Positions 8,851 through 17,396 are shown, numbered from the stretch's first letter. The stretch is 43,263 nucleotides of DNA from Brevibacterium daeguense (GCF_021729135.1 NZ_JAJTWW010000018.1:1-43263), one strand, 5' to 3'. Notes: a model not told the origin generated them from the letters alone. Numbers and translations: made by a program.

Positions 8851-9397
8851 GGATGTGCCCGTCGAACGTCCGGCTGGCGAGCAGCTCGAGATCGAAGTCG
8901 TCCGCACCCCGGAAGATCGGCTCGGTTCCGGTCCGGCCGGAAACCACTGGGAAGATCGTCACCTGGAGGCGGTCGACGAGACCGGCGGCCATCAGCGACC
9001 GGTTCATCGACAGGCTGCCGTGCGAACGCAAGGGCACCTCGGACTGCTCCTTGAGCGAAGCGACGACGTCGACGGCGTCGCCATTCGCGCAGGTTGCATT
9101 CGGCCACGCGAGCGGTCCGGCAAGTGTGGTCGACACCACCGTTGCCGGCAGATCCAGCATCGCGGTGACCCAGGGATCGCCCGTGCCCGTGTCCTCCGGG
9201 TGCGAACCCCGCATCTGCACGAACTTCCGGAAGGTGGCGGATCCGAAGACCATCCGGGTTGCTCCGCCGTACATGGACAGACGGTGGGCGAGCAGTTCGG
9301 GGCCCTGCTTGCCCCAGTAGCCGCCCCAACCGCCGCCGCTGTAGGAGCCGAAGCCGTCGAGGGTGGAGAAGACGTCGAAGGTGTAGGTCGCAGTCAT
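8774..9397 (-). CDS. Dihydrofolate reductase-family protein (RibD C-terminal-like), copy 1
   Basis: A protein of 207 residues. It starts MTATYTFDVFSTLDGFGSY, the first strand and loop of the DHFR/RibD-C fold. It continues with MVFGSATFRKF, then RSHGSLSMNRSLMAAGLVDRLQVTIFPVVSG, matching the GS..L...L...LVDE..L...PV..G signature of this family. The ATG at 9397 has GAGGAGATTCCC upstream; an open frame to 9436 has no such support. Members are usually annotated as DHFR-family proteins of unknown substrate, and sequence alone does not show folate reduction. It sits beside a second DHFR-like gene and the ECF42/DGPF pair. The C-terminus is lengthened by a tandem duplication. YCII and DHFR-like genes beside such sigma factors suggest one regulon. 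Confidence 0.85.
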   Translation of the reverse strand: MTATYTFDVFSTLDGFGSYSGGGWGGYWGKQGPELLAHRLSMYGGATRMVFGSATFRKFVQMRGSHPEDTGTGDPWVTAMLDLPATVVSTTLAGPLAWPNATCANGDAVDVVASLKEQSEVPLRSHGSLSMNRSLMAAGLVDRLQVTIFPVVSGRTGTEPIFRGADDFDLELLASRTFDGHIQELTYQPFLHGESGHELAYRPALHG

Positions 9398-9473
9398 GGG
9401 AATCTCCTCGTGAAGGTCATGGGGTGTGAAGGTCAAATGGGTGTGTCAGTGCAGGTGGAGGATCTCGAGGCCC

Positions 9474-10124
9474 TCACCGGCCTTCTTCGCCGGCGTTCGC
9501 CTCGGACATGGCAGGCGCGTAGCGGGGACGTCCGTGGGGCCGGAAGACGTGCAGCGCGATGCCGTTCGCGGTGGATCGCGACGCGACGAGGTCGAGCGCC
9601 ATATCCGGCCCGGTGTCGGGAAACAGGCGGGCGCCCTGTCCGACCACCACCGGGTAGATGAGCAGGGTGATCTCGTCGACCAGCTGGTGGGCGAGCAGCC
9701 AGCGCACCACGCTGAGGCTGCCGTGCACCTGCAGCTCGCCCCCCGGCGCGGCTTTCAGCCCTCGGACGGCGGCCAGCGTGTCACCGGACAGGACCGTGGT
9801 GCCCTCCCACTGCGGGTGGGCCAGGGTGTTCGATACGACATACTTCGGACGCCTGTTCAGCGCGGAGCTGATCGGGTTGTCGCCCTCGTTCGTTCCCCAC
9901 GTGCCCGATCCCCAGGAGCCGGCGAACACGTCGTAGGTCCTGCGCCCGAGCAGGAACGCGTCGGCACGCTGGTAGAGCTGTCCGAGGTACGCCTCGGTTT
10001 CCTCGTCGAACAGCGGCATCGCCCATCCGCCGCGTTCGAATCCGCCGCGACGGTCTTCGTCCGGGCCGCCGAGGCCCTGCATGACTCCGTCGACAGTGAC
10101 ATTCGTGATGGTCGTGAGCTTCAT
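9474..10124 (-). CDS. Dihydrofolate reductase-family protein (RibD C-terminal-like), copy 2
   Basis: A protein of 216 residues. It starts MKLTTITNVTVDGVMQGLGG and contains FLLGRRTYDVFAGSWG, then LQVHGSLSVVRWLLAHQLVDEITLLIYPVVVGQGARLFP, a textbook DHFR-family (RibD-C-like) pattern. The ATG at 10124 has GGAAGGGG about 9 nt upstream; an ATG at 10133 in the same frame is too close to it. It is only distantly similar to copy 1, with different N-terminal loops, so this is not a recent duplication. The last 20 or so residues (RPHGRPRYAPAMSEANAGEE) are a polar tail. A small hairpin (ccggc/gccgg) overlaps its 3' end. The substrate is unknown. Confidence 0.85.
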   Translation of the reverse strand: MKLTTITNVTVDGVMQGLGGPDEDRRGGFERGGWAMPLFDEETEAYLGQLYQRADAFLLGRRTYDVFAGSWGSGTWGTNEGDNPISSALNRRPKYVVSNTLAHPQWEGTTVLSGDTLAAVRGLKAAPGGELQVHGSLSVVRWLLAHQLVDEITLLIYPVVVGQGARLFPDTGPDMALDLVASRSTANGIALHVFRPHGRPRYAPAMSEANAGEEGR

Positions 10125-10236
10125 GATTGGCATCCCCTTCCAGGCGGCATCGTTGATGGCCGCTCTCACCATTGCTACGAATGCTTCACTGCAGATCCGA
10201 CAAGGTGTCCGGAAAATCTGTTCAGGAGGTTTCCGC

Positions 10237-10347
10237 ATGCAGAAGGTGTACGCAAAGAGACACCACCCGGAGGGGTTCGGGAAGGCGACGAGGGGACCGG
10301 TCGGAATCGTCCGGCGAGCGGCGACGTGCTCCGCGCTCCGCCGGTGA
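10237..10347 (+). CDS. Possible small ORF, 36 residues, with a strong ribosome site
   Basis: An ATG at 10237 is preceded by AGGAGGT at 10224-10230, one of the best ribosome sites in the window. The peptide starts MQKVYAKRHHPEGFGK and is very basic (Arg/Lys/His-rich). It ends at the TGA at 10345-10347, just inside the first unit of the 26-bp repeats. It is read away from the DHFR-like gene, so it could be a divergent small gene or an upstream peptide. I recognise no family. Chance is possible, because short open frames are common at this GC content. Confidence 0.3.
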   Translation: MQKVYAKRHHPEGFGKATRGPVGIVRRAATCSALRR

Positions 10348-10444
10348 CTTCCGGAACACGCTCCGGACGGTGACTTCCGGAACACGCTCCGGACGGTGAC
10401 TTCCGGATCACGCTCCGACGGCTGACTCCCGATTCACGCTCCGC
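10342..10444 (-). repeat. 26-bp tandem repeat, four units, spanning the end of a membrane protein gene
   Basis: Units lie at 10342-10367, 10368-10393 (identical to the first), 10394-10418 (one base shorter) and 10419-10444 (divergent). The divergent unit contains the stop codon of the minus-strand gene ending at 10434. Each unit carries tcacgctccg or a close variant. The two identical units also contain the inverted pair tccgga...tccgga, so they could fold into successive small hairpins. No spacers separate the units. Confidence 0.85.
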
Positions 10445-10808
10445 CGGTGAAACCGAACAGCACCCAGCTCAGCGGCAATAGGCCCGCGCAGCCGACCGTG
10501 GCCAGCGCCGAGCCGATCCGCCACCGCCAGCCGGATCGCCGGAATCCGATCCACAGACACACGAGCGTGCCGACGAGGCCCACGAACCCGGCGATGGCCA
10601 TCAGCACGAGACCGATCACTGTCCCGGTGTCGGTCCCCAATGCCACGACGTAGAACCCGATCTGACCGATGAGCAGCGAGAATTCGATCGACAGCCACAG
10701 CAGCGGGAGCGCGGCAAGTGCTGCCAGGATGAGCGGCAGACGCCGCAGCCACCGGTCCGCGCGCTTCGGATCGCCGGCAGCCCGCGAGTACTCCTCTTCG
10801 TCCTCCAT
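10434..10808 (-). CDS. Small integral membrane protein of unknown function
   Basis: A protein of 124 residues. A short acidic N-terminus (MEDEEEYSR) is followed by a basic stretch (KRADRWLRR). Three or four hydrophobic segments come next: about 23-50, 55-82, 83-95 and 100-120. The ATG at 10808 follows TGGAGCG; a GTG at 10829 in frame is possible. I recognise no family. It lies alone between the DHFR-like gene and the MFS gene. Its final codons (GGA GCG TGA) are part of the 26-bp repeat array. Confidence 0.6.
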   Translation of the reverse strand: MEDEEEYSRAAGDPKRADRWLRRLPLILAALAALPLLWLSIEFSLLIGQIGFYVVALGTDTGTVIGLVLMAIAGFVGLVGTLVCLWIGFRRSGWRWRIGSALATVGCAGLLPLSWVLFGFTGGA

Positions 10809-10829
10809 CACGCTCCAGAGTAGCGTCAC

Positions 10830-11146
10830 AGCCCTGCTGGAGAGTCGTTCAGATCACGTCTGAGCCGGGGAATGAACCTCCATGGAGCGGCGTTGTCCGA
10901 AGCTGACGCTCATCGAACGCGTGCTTCCCATCCCCGATCCGCTTGCCGCAAATCATGTGTGCCCGCGCGTCTTCGATAGCTCCCACTCTGCCCATCCGGT
11001 GGCTGCCTCAGGTCTGAGAGCCGAGCAGCCGCGGCTCGAAGCAGAGCGCTGCTGCCGCGTCGCGGAGCAGATCAACCCATGCCGAGCATCGGCATTCATC
11101 AGCTGCGCTTCCGCAGCAGAACTGCACCAGGAAATTGGAGACCACC
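10830..11146. other. Intergenic region without a recognisable gene
   Basis: About 317 bases lie between the small membrane protein gene and the MFS gene. It is slightly less GC-rich than the flanks. Open frames here have no ribosome site and run into other frames of the MFS gene. I see no hairpin or clear promoter. It probably holds the divergent promoters. Confidence 0.4.
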
Positions 11147-12676
11147 ATGGCCCGAGCACGCTCCAGCGAGGTGATGACCGCTACGTCCGTCGAAGCCCGC
11201 ACCCCACTCCTCACCGAACTGCCCGTGGATTCCGAGGCGCCCCGACTGCTCGGGGAGACCTCGACGACTGCCGAGTCGCCCGAGCTGGGCGAGCCGACGC
11301 CTCGGGCCGCCGATTCCCGGATCACCCCGCGGAAGACGCGGGCCGCCATCGCCAGATCCGTTGTCGCCCGACGGACGGTCGGTGCGATGAGAGCCGCTGT
11401 CGGTGCGCCTGCGGCCAGGCGCACGGTCGGCGCGGTCAAGGCCGCGCTGGGCAAGCGCGCCACGGCGACAGCCGGAGAGCCGATGAGCATGCGCGCTGCC
11501 GTGCCGGCGATCTTCGCACTGGCGCTCGGCGGCTTCGGGATCGGCGTCGCAGAGTTCGCCACGATGGGGCTGCTGCCCTACATCGCTGACGACTTCGGCG
11601 TGTCCATGACCCAGGCGAGCCATTCGGTGACGCTCTACGCGCTCGGCGTGGTCGTCGGCGCACCGCTCATCACCGCTCTGGCAGCAAAGATGGAGCGCAA
11701 ATCGCTGCTGCTGGGCCTCGCCGCGCTCTTCGTCATCGGCAGCATCGTCTCGACCGCAGCGCCGACGCTCGAGCTGATGCTGGCCGCGCGGTTCCTCAAC
11801 GGACTGCCGCACGGCGCGTTCCTGGGGATCGCGGGAATCGTCGCTGCAGGACTGGTGCCGGAGAACCGCAGGGCCACCGCGCTGGCAGGGGTGTCGCTCG
11901 GACTCCCGGTGGCCAACATCCTCGGCGTTCCCGCGGCCGCTGCGCTGGGTGCGACCATGGGCTGGCGCGCGGCTTTCGCGATGATCGCGGTGGCGGGCGT
12001 CATCACCCTGCTCGCGGTATTCGTCCTCGTCCCGAACATCAGCGCTCCCAAGCAGACGGCCTCGACCCGCAGCGAGCTCAGCACCCTCAAACGTCCGCAG
12101 GTGGTCATCACCCTCGTTGCCGGTGCCATCGGGTTCGGCGGAGTGTTCGCCGTGTACACCTTCATCGCTCCGACCATGACCGAGGTCGCGGGGCTGTCGG
12201 CGACCCTGATCCCGTGGGTGCTGGTGTGCTACGGCGTCGGCCAGACGCTCGGTGCGATCATCGCCGGGCCACTCGTGGACAAGTCGATCGAGAAGTCGGC
12301 GCTGGCAGGCATCATCGGCGTCGGGGTCGTGCTGCTGATCCTCGGCTCCTTCACCCACGTCGGGACGATCGCCGTGTGCTGCGTCCTGTTCATGGGACTT
12401 GTCGGGTCCATCTTCACCACTGCCCTGCAGGCGCGGCTGCTGCGGGAGAGCCGCGACGCCCCGTCGCTCAGCGCTGCGATGAACCATGGGTCCTTCAACT
12501 TCGCCAATGCCTTGGGCGCGTTCCTCGGGGGAGTCGTGATCGAGTCCACGCTGGGCTACCGTGCGCCGGCGCTGCTCGGAGTCGGTCTCACCCTCGTGGG
12601 CCTGACAGTGATGAGCATCGGCGTCGTGACCCGCAGGCGCTCGACGACCCGCACCGTCATTCCGCTCGATGGCTGA
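11147..12676 (+). CDS. MFS transporter, DHA1 (AraJ/chloramphenicol-efflux-like), with long N-terminal tail
   Basis: The membrane part starts near residue 113 (MSMRAAVPAIFALALGGFGI) and has twelve hydrophobic segments. It contains the motif-A-like loop ALAAKMERKSLLL and FLNGLPHGAFLGIAGIVAAG, typical of AraJ/YdhP/Cmx-type DHA1 drug or sugar exporters. The ATG at 11147 has TTGGAG upstream and gives 509 residues. An in-frame ATG at 11483, with GGAGAG upstream, gives a conventional 397-residue transporter. The extra 112 residues are disordered, then basic, with the near-repeat ARRTVGAMRAAVG / ARRTVGAVKAALG. Whether this tail is made is open. Function: proton-driven export of an unknown small molecule, by family. 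Confidence 0.82.
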   Translation: MARARSSEVMTATSVEARTPLLTELPVDSEAPRLLGETSTTAESPELGEPTPRAADSRITPRKTRAAIARSVVARRTVGAMRAAVGAPAARRTVGAVKAALGKRATATAGEPMSMRAAVPAIFALALGGFGIGVAEFATMGLLPYIADDFGVSMTQASHSVTLYALGVVVGAPLITALAAKMERKSLLLGLAALFVIGSIVSTAAPTLELMLAARFLNGLPHGAFLGIAGIVAAGLVPENRRATALAGVSLGLPVANILGVPAAAALGATMGWRAAFAMIAVAGVITLLAVFVLVPNISAPKQTASTRSELSTLKRPQVVITLVAGAIGFGGVFAVYTFIAPTMTEVAGLSATLIPWVLVCYGVGQTLGAIIAGPLVDKSIEKSALAGIIGVGVVLLILGSFTHVGTIAVCCVLFMGLVGSIFTTALQARLLRESRDAPSLSAAMNHGSFNFANALGAFLGGVVIESTLGYRAPALLGVGLTLVGLTVMSIGVVTRRRSTTRTVIPLDG

Positions 12677-12712
12677 GGCAGGGGTGCGGAGCCGCGCCGG
12701 CCGGCCGCACGG

Positions 12713-12727
12713 TAGACTGTTTCGGTG
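12713..12727 (+). promoter_or_regulatory. Leaderless promoter of prfC
   Basis: The -10 hexamer TAGACT (12713-12718) ends 6 nt before the GTG start at 12725. Transcription would begin at the start codon, and there is no ribosome site. Confidence 0.6.
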
Positions 12728-14320
12728 ACTTCCGGGGCAGACATCAGCGCACAGACCGTTCGAGAAGAGGCAGCGCGCAGGCGCACCTTCGCAGTCATCT
12801 CCCATCCCGACGCCGGAAAGTCGACCCTGACCGAGGCGCTCGCGCTCCACGCGCGGGTGATCGGGCAGGCGGGCGCAACTCACGGCAAGGCGGGGCGGCG
12901 ATCGACTGTCTCCGACTGGATGAAGATGGAGCAGGACCGCGGCATCTCGATCTCCTCGGCGGCCCTCCAGTTCGAGTACCGCGATGCAGTCATCAACCTC
13001 CTCGACACCCCCGGTCACGCGGACTTCTCCGAGGACACCTATCGGGTGCTGTCGGCCGTGGACTGCGCCGTCATGCTCGTCGACGCCGCGAAAGGCCTCG
13101 AGGTGCAGACCATGAAGCTGTTCGAGGTCTGCCGTCACCGCAAGATCCCGATCATCACCGTCATCAACAAGTGGGACCGCCCGGGCAACGACGCGCTCGC
13201 CCTGATGGACGAGGTGTTCGAGCGCACCGGGCTGACCCCGACCCCGCTCACCTGGCCGGTCGGCCAGTCCGGCGATTTCCGCGGCGTGCTCAACCGCGCG
13301 GACAGCACCTACACCAAGTTCACCCGCACCGACGGCGGTGCCACCATCGCCGGCGAGGAGACGATGGCCGCCGCTGCCGCCGAGGCGCTCGAGGGCACCG
13401 CATGGACCGACGCCGTCGAGGAGAGCGACCTGCTCGACCTCGAGGACCAGAACCATGATCAGGACGCATTCCTCGCCGGCCGGACCACCCCGGTGATGTT
13501 CGCCTCGGCAGTCCTCAACTTCGGAGTCCACAAACTCCTCGACACCCTCGTCGACATCGCTCCCGCCGCCGAGGCGCGCCTCGACAAGAATGACCAGCCG
13601 CGCCCCGTCGACGCCCCGTTCTCCGGGTTCGTGTTCAAGGTGCAGGCGGGCATGGACGCGAACCACCGCGACCGGCTCGCCTACATCCGGGTGTGCTCGG
13701 GCGTGTTCGAGCGCGGCATGGTGGTCACCCACGCAGCCACCGGCAAGCCCTTCGCCACGAAGTACGCGCAGCAGGTCTTCGGTCGCGACCGGGAAGTCAT
13801 CGACACCGCCTTCCCCGGCGATGTGGTGGGGCTCGTCAACGCCTCGGCGCTGCGCGTCGGGGATTCGCTGTACCTTGACGAGAAGGTGGAGTTCCCGGAG
13901 ATCCCGACCTTCTCGCCGGAGCATTTCATGGTCATCCGGGCGAAGGACTCCTCGAAGTACAAGCAGTTCAGACGCGGGATCCAGCAGCTCGATCACGAAG
14001 GCGTCGTGCAGGTGCTCCGCTCAGATCTGCGCGGCGACCAGGCGCCGGTGCTCGGTGCCGTCGGGCCGATGCAGTTCGAGGTCGCCGAGGATCGGATGGA
14101 AGGCGAGTTCAATGCGCCGTGTCGGATGGAACGGCTCGCCTACACGATCGCCCGGCGCACCACCCCGGAATGCGTTCCGACGCTGGCCAGGGAGCGCTCG
14201 GTCGAAGTCCTGTCGCGTTCCGACGGGGAGCTGCTGGCGCTGTTCTCCGATCGCTGGCGGTTGCAGGGAGTGCAGCGCGAGCACCCGGACCTCGTGCTCG
14301 AGCCGCTCGTGGTGTCGTGA
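12725..14320 (+). CDS. prfC: Peptide chain release factor 3
   Basis: A 531-residue translational GTPase. G1 is HPDAGKST (27-34), G3 is DTPGH (94-98) and G4 is NKWD (148-151). RRSTVSDWMKMEQDRGISISS is the RF3 switch I region, followed by EF-G-like domains II and III (for example FKVQAGMDANHRDRLAYIRVCSG). The length fits RF3 (about 530). RF3 uses GTP to release RF1/RF2 from the ribosome after termination and helps quality control. The GTG start is supported by the leaderless promoter. An MFS gene lies upstream and ino1 downstream, both on the same strand but with their own signals. Confidence 0.96.
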   Translation: MTSGADISAQTVREEAARRRTFAVISHPDAGKSTLTEALALHARVIGQAGATHGKAGRRSTVSDWMKMEQDRGISISSAALQFEYRDAVINLLDTPGHADFSEDTYRVLSAVDCAVMLVDAAKGLEVQTMKLFEVCRHRKIPIITVINKWDRPGNDALALMDEVFERTGLTPTPLTWPVGQSGDFRGVLNRADSTYTKFTRTDGGATIAGEETMAAAAAEALEGTAWTDAVEESDLLDLEDQNHDQDAFLAGRTTPVMFASAVLNFGVHKLLDTLVDIAPAAEARLDKNDQPRPVDAPFSGFVFKVQAGMDANHRDRLAYIRVCSGVFERGMVVTHAATGKPFATKYAQQVFGRDREVIDTAFPGDVVGLVNASALRVGDSLYLDEKVEFPEIPTFSPEHFMVIRAKDSSKYKQFRRGIQQLDHEGVVQVLRSDLRGDQAPVLGAVGPMQFEVAEDRMEGEFNAPCRMERLAYTIARRTTPECVPTLARERSVEVLSRSDGELLALFSDRWRLQGVQREHPDLVLEPLVVS

Positions 14321-14336
14321 GTCCGAGCCGGGTGCT

Positions 14337-14366
14337 TTGGCTCCCGGATACTGGCCGGTTTACGAT
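14337..14366 (+). promoter_or_regulatory. Promoter of ino1
   Basis: TTGGCT (14337-14342) and TACGAT (14361-14366) are separated by 18 nt. Transcription would start near 14373, giving a leader of about 80 nt that contains AGAAGGAGAG before the GTG at 14454. Confidence 0.5.
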
Positions 14367-14453
14367 AGGTAGTCGTGCCTGATGCCTTGCCGGAGAAACT
14401 GACGTTTCGAGTCCGGCCCTATTGTTCAGGTTCTAGAAGGAGAGATCGACCAA

Positions 14454-15539
14454 GTGGGAAATAATCCGATCCGCGTCGCCATTGCCGGGCTGGGCAATTG
14501 CGCGACGTCGTTGATTCAGGGCGTCGAATACTACAAGGACGCCGCCGTCGATGAGAAGATTCCCGGCCTCATGCACGTGAACTTCGGCGACTACCACGTG
14601 GGCGATCTCGACTTCGTCGCCGCATTCGACGTCGACGCCAAGAAGGTCGGGCTCGACATCGCGGACGCTCTCGCCGCAGGGCAGAACAACACCATCACGA
14701 TCGCCGAGGTGCCCGCCACCGGTGTCGAGGTGCAGCGCGGCCCCACGCTGGACGGCCTCGGCAGGTACTACCGCGAGACGATCGAGGAGTCCGCCGCGGA
14801 ACCTGTCGATGTGGCAGCGGTGCTGAGCGAGCGCGAGGTCGACGTGCTCGTGTGCTACCTCCCCGTCGGCTCCCAGGAGGCCACGGAATACTACGCGCAG
14901 GCCGCACTCGACGCGAAGGTCGCCTTCGTGAACGCGCTTCCCGTCTTCATCGCCGGCACCAAGGAGTGGGACGACAAGTTCCGCGCCGCGGGCGTGCCGA
15001 TCGTCGGCGACGACATCAAGAGCCAGATCGGCGCGACCATCACCCACCGGGTCATGGCCAAGCTCTTCGAGGACCGCGGAGTCGTTCTCGACCGCACGTA
15101 TCAGCTCAACGTCGGCGGGAACATGGACTTCAAGAACATGCTCGAGCGGGAACGGCTGGAGTCGAAGAAGATCTCCAAGACGCAGGCTGTCACCTCGAAC
15201 ACCACTGCGCGCCTTGCCGCGCGGGACGTCCACATCGGCCCCAGCGACTACGTCGAATGGCTGGACGACCGCAAATGGGCGTTCGTGCGCCTGGAGGGCC
15301 GGAACTTCGGCGATGCCCCGGTCTCGCTCGAGTACAAGCTCGAGGTGTGGGATTCGCCGAACTCGGCGGGCGTCATCATCGACGCCGTCCGGGCGGCCAA
15401 GATCGGCCTCGATCGCGGCATCGGGGGAGCGCTGATCTCCGCGTCCTCGTACTTCATGAAGTCCCCGCCGGAGCAGTGCTCCGACGAGTCCGCGCATGAG
15501 GCTGTCGAGGCATTCATCCGCGGAAATCTCGAGCGCTGA
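14454..15539 (+). CDS. ino1: Inositol-1-phosphate synthase (actinobacterial type)
   Basis: A 361-residue protein, the usual length of the actinobacterial Ino1. The Rossmann NAD-binding loop is [11 protein letters not shown] (residues 9-19). The conserved [26 protein letters not shown] and KISKTQAV stretches hold the catalytic lysines. It converts glucose 6-phosphate to inositol 3-phosphate (1L-myo-inositol-1-phosphate) with NAD+. Downstream uses in actinobacteria are mycothiol and phosphatidylinositol lipids. The GTG at 14454 has AGAAGGAGAG upstream. No mycothiol gene is nearby. Confidence 0.96.
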   Translation: MGNNPIRVAIAGLGNCATSLIQGVEYYKDAAVDEKIPGLMHVNFGDYHVGDLDFVAAFDVDAKKVGLDIADALAAGQNNTITIAEVPATGVEVQRGPTLDGLGRYYRETIEESAAEPVDVAAVLSEREVDVLVCYLPVGSQEATEYYAQAALDAKVAFVNALPVFIAGTKEWDDKFRAAGVPIVGDDIKSQIGATITHRVMAKLFEDRGVVLDRTYQLNVGGNMDFKNMLERERLESKKISKTQAVTSNTTARLAARDVHIGPSDYVEWLDDRKWAFVRLEGRNFGDAPVSLEYKLEVWDSPNSAGVIIDAVRAAKIGLDRGIGGALISASSYFMKSPPEQCSDESAHEAVEAFIRGNLER

Positions 15540-15564
15540 CCTGCGCCGACCCTTCGGGGGCGGG

Positions 15565-15600
15565 TACACTTCTTCGGCGGTGACCACTCGTGGTCGCCGT
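15565..15600 (+). promoter_or_regulatory. Promoter and leader hairpin of the AbgT-family gene
   Basis: The -10 hexamer TACACT (15565-15570) is followed by a stem-loop: arms 15578-15586 (cggtgacca) and 15591-15599, 9 bp with one U-G pair and a 4-nt loop. The hairpin would sit at the very 5' end of the mRNA, about 36 nt before the ATG. It may stabilise the mRNA or terminate ino1 read-through. No T-run follows. Confidence 0.4.
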
Positions 15601-15635
15601 GAAGGCTGACCGCTCCCGACCCCCGAAGGATCCCC

Positions 15636-17216
15636 ATGTCCCCCTCGAGCCGGCGCACTGTCACCGCGCCGAAAACCGATGATCTCAACTGGCTGATGCG
15701 GGCCCTGGTCTTCATCGAGAAGGCCGGCAACAAGCTCCCGCACCCGTTCTGGCTCTTCCTGGGCCTCGCCGCCCTCGTGATGATCCTGTCCTGGTTCCTC
15801 GCCGAGGCCGGGGTGTCGGCGGTGAATCCCGCTGACGGCGACACGGTCACCGTCGTCAACCTCCTCTCCCAGGAGAGCCTGCGGGAGATCGTCTCCAACG
15901 TCGTCACGAACTATGTGACCTTCCCTGCCCTCGGCCTCGTGCTCGTCGTGCTGTTCGGCGTCGCCGTCGCCGAGCGCTCGGGCCTGATCCCCACGCTCAT
16001 GCGCTCGGCGCTGACGAATGTCTCGCCGCGCTGGATCACCCTCATCGTCGCCCTGGTGGGGGCGGCAGGCTCGATGGCCTCCGATGCGGCCTACATGATC
16101 GTCATCCCGCTGGGCGGGCTGGCGTTCAAGGCGGTGGGCCGCAACCCGGTGATCGGCATCGCGGTCGCCTACGCCGCCACCTCCGGTGGCTACTCCGCAG
16201 CCCCCTTCGTCAATTCTCTCGATGCCATCCTCGGCGGCATCTCCACCGCGGCCGCCCACATCATCGACGAGAGCTACACCGTCACCCCGGTGGCGAATCT
16301 CTACTTCAACTTCGTGTCGATGTTCGCGGTTGCGCTGGCCGTCACCCTGGTCACCGAGCTGCTGCTGACCAAGCGCGGAGACCAGCTGGAGCTCACCGAG
16401 GAAGATGTGCCCGAGGGGCAGGACGCCGATCTCAGCCAGCGGGTGACGCCGGTGGAGAAGCGCGGCATGATCGTCGCCCTCATCACCCTTCTCGCATGCG
16501 TCGCGCTCATCGTCGCCCTGGCCTGGCCCGCGAACTCCTTCCTGCGCGATGCCGAAGGCGGTTTCGGGCCGGAGTCGGGGCTGATGGCCGGCATCGCGGC
16601 GATCATCGGCTTCGGCTTCTTCGTCATCGGCATCTCCTACGGTGTGGCCACCGGCTCCATCCGCAGCGCAAACGACATCCCGGAGATGATGGTCAAGGGC
16701 GTGGCGCCGTTCGTGACGGTGCTCGTGCTGTTCTTCGCCGCGGCGCAGTTCCTGGCGCTGTTCCGGATGTCCGCCCTCGGTGAGATCCTCGCGATCAAGG
16801 GCGCCGAGCTGTTCCAGAGCCTCGGGGCGAGCTCGCTGGTGATCCTGCTCGGCGCCTGGCTGCTGGTCGCCCTCGGCGCCCTCTTCATCACCTCGGGATC
16901 GGGACTGTGGACGCTGATGGCGCCGGTGCTGGTGCCGATGCTCATGCTGCTGGGCATCTCGCCCGAGACCACCCAGGCGGTCTACCGGATCGGTGATTCG
17001 ACGACCAACATCATCTCGCCGATGAGCCCGTACTTCGTCATGGTGCTCGGCTTCCTCCAGCGGTACAAGAAGGACGCGGGAATCGGCACCCTGCTGTCCC
17101 TGACGATCCCGCTCTCGATCGGCATGTTCGTCATCTGGGGCATGCTCTTCTTCGCGTGGTGGGCGCTCGGGATCCCCTGGGGTCCCGGTGCCGAGATCAG
17201 CTACAGCCTGCCCTGA
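15636..17216 (+). CDS. AbgT-family transporter (p-aminobenzoyl-glutamate transporter-like)
   Basis: A protein of 526 residues with about eleven to thirteen membrane segments. It begins RALVFIEKAGNKLPHPFWLFLGLAALVMILSW, the AbgT-family first helix. It contains GLVLVVLFGVAVAERSGLIPTLMR, GAAGSMASDAAYMIVIPLGG, and AYAATSGGYSAAPFVNSLDAILGGIS. The late stretch RIGDSTTNIISPMSPYFVMVLG is also typical of AbgT/MtrF. Known members take up p-aminobenzoyl-glutamate or export sulfonamides using ion gradients; the direction here cannot be read. The ATG at 15636 follows GAAGGATCCCC. The gene is followed by a strong hairpin terminator, so it is probably transcribed alone. Confidence 0.9.
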   Translation: MSPSSRRTVTAPKTDDLNWLMRALVFIEKAGNKLPHPFWLFLGLAALVMILSWFLAEAGVSAVNPADGDTVTVVNLLSQESLREIVSNVVTNYVTFPALGLVLVVLFGVAVAERSGLIPTLMRSALTNVSPRWITLIVALVGAAGSMASDAAYMIVIPLGGLAFKAVGRNPVIGIAVAYAATSGGYSAAPFVNSLDAILGGISTAAAHIIDESYTVTPVANLYFNFVSMFAVALAVTLVTELLLTKRGDQLELTEEDVPEGQDADLSQRVTPVEKRGMIVALITLLACVALIVALAWPANSFLRDAEGGFGPESGLMAGIAAIIGFGFFVIGISYGVATGSIRSANDIPEMMVKGVAPFVTVLVLFFAAAQFLALFRMSALGEILAIKGAELFQSLGASSLVILLGAWLLVALGALFITSGSGLWTLMAPVLVPMLMLLGISPETTQAVYRIGDSTTNIISPMSPYFVMVLGFLQRYKKDAGIGTLLSLTIPLSIGMFVIWGMLFFAWWALGIPWGPGAEISYSLP

Positions 17217-17254
17217 ATCGACAGGCACGGTGGCACCGGGCGGCACGACGGTGG

Positions 17255-17288
17255 CACCGGGGCGGCGGAGAGATCCGCCGCCCCGGTG
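17255..17288 (+). terminator. Strong hairpin terminator after the AbgT-family gene
   Basis: A perfect 15-bp GC-rich stem (17255-17269 with 17274-17288) closes on a gaga tetraloop. No T-run follows. Confidence 0.8.
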
Positions 17289-17390
17289 CGTGTGCAGGGA
17301 GGGACGCGGTGCGAGCCGGACAGCGGCGAAATGGTCGGTAACGGTTCGGAGTCGGGTGCCTCGTGAAGGTGATTTGTCAGCTTCCGCCGA

Positions 17391-17396
17391 TAGGAT
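17391..17396 (+). promoter_or_regulatory. -10 element of the BI-1-like gene
   Basis: TAGGAT at 17391-17396 would give a start near 17403 and a leader of about 30 nt containing AAAGGA. I see no convincing -35. Confidence 0.4.

Noticed and set aside
10342..10444. Possible CRISPR array
   Set aside because: Units are contiguous without spacers, and no cas gene is present.
11099..13996. 965-codon minus-strand open frame opposite the MFS gene and prfC
   Set aside because: It crosses two real plus-strand genes and has shadow-type composition.
14433..17246. 937-codon minus-strand open frame opposite ino1 and the AbgT-family gene
   Set aside because: Same reason: it spans two well-identified genes and a terminator.
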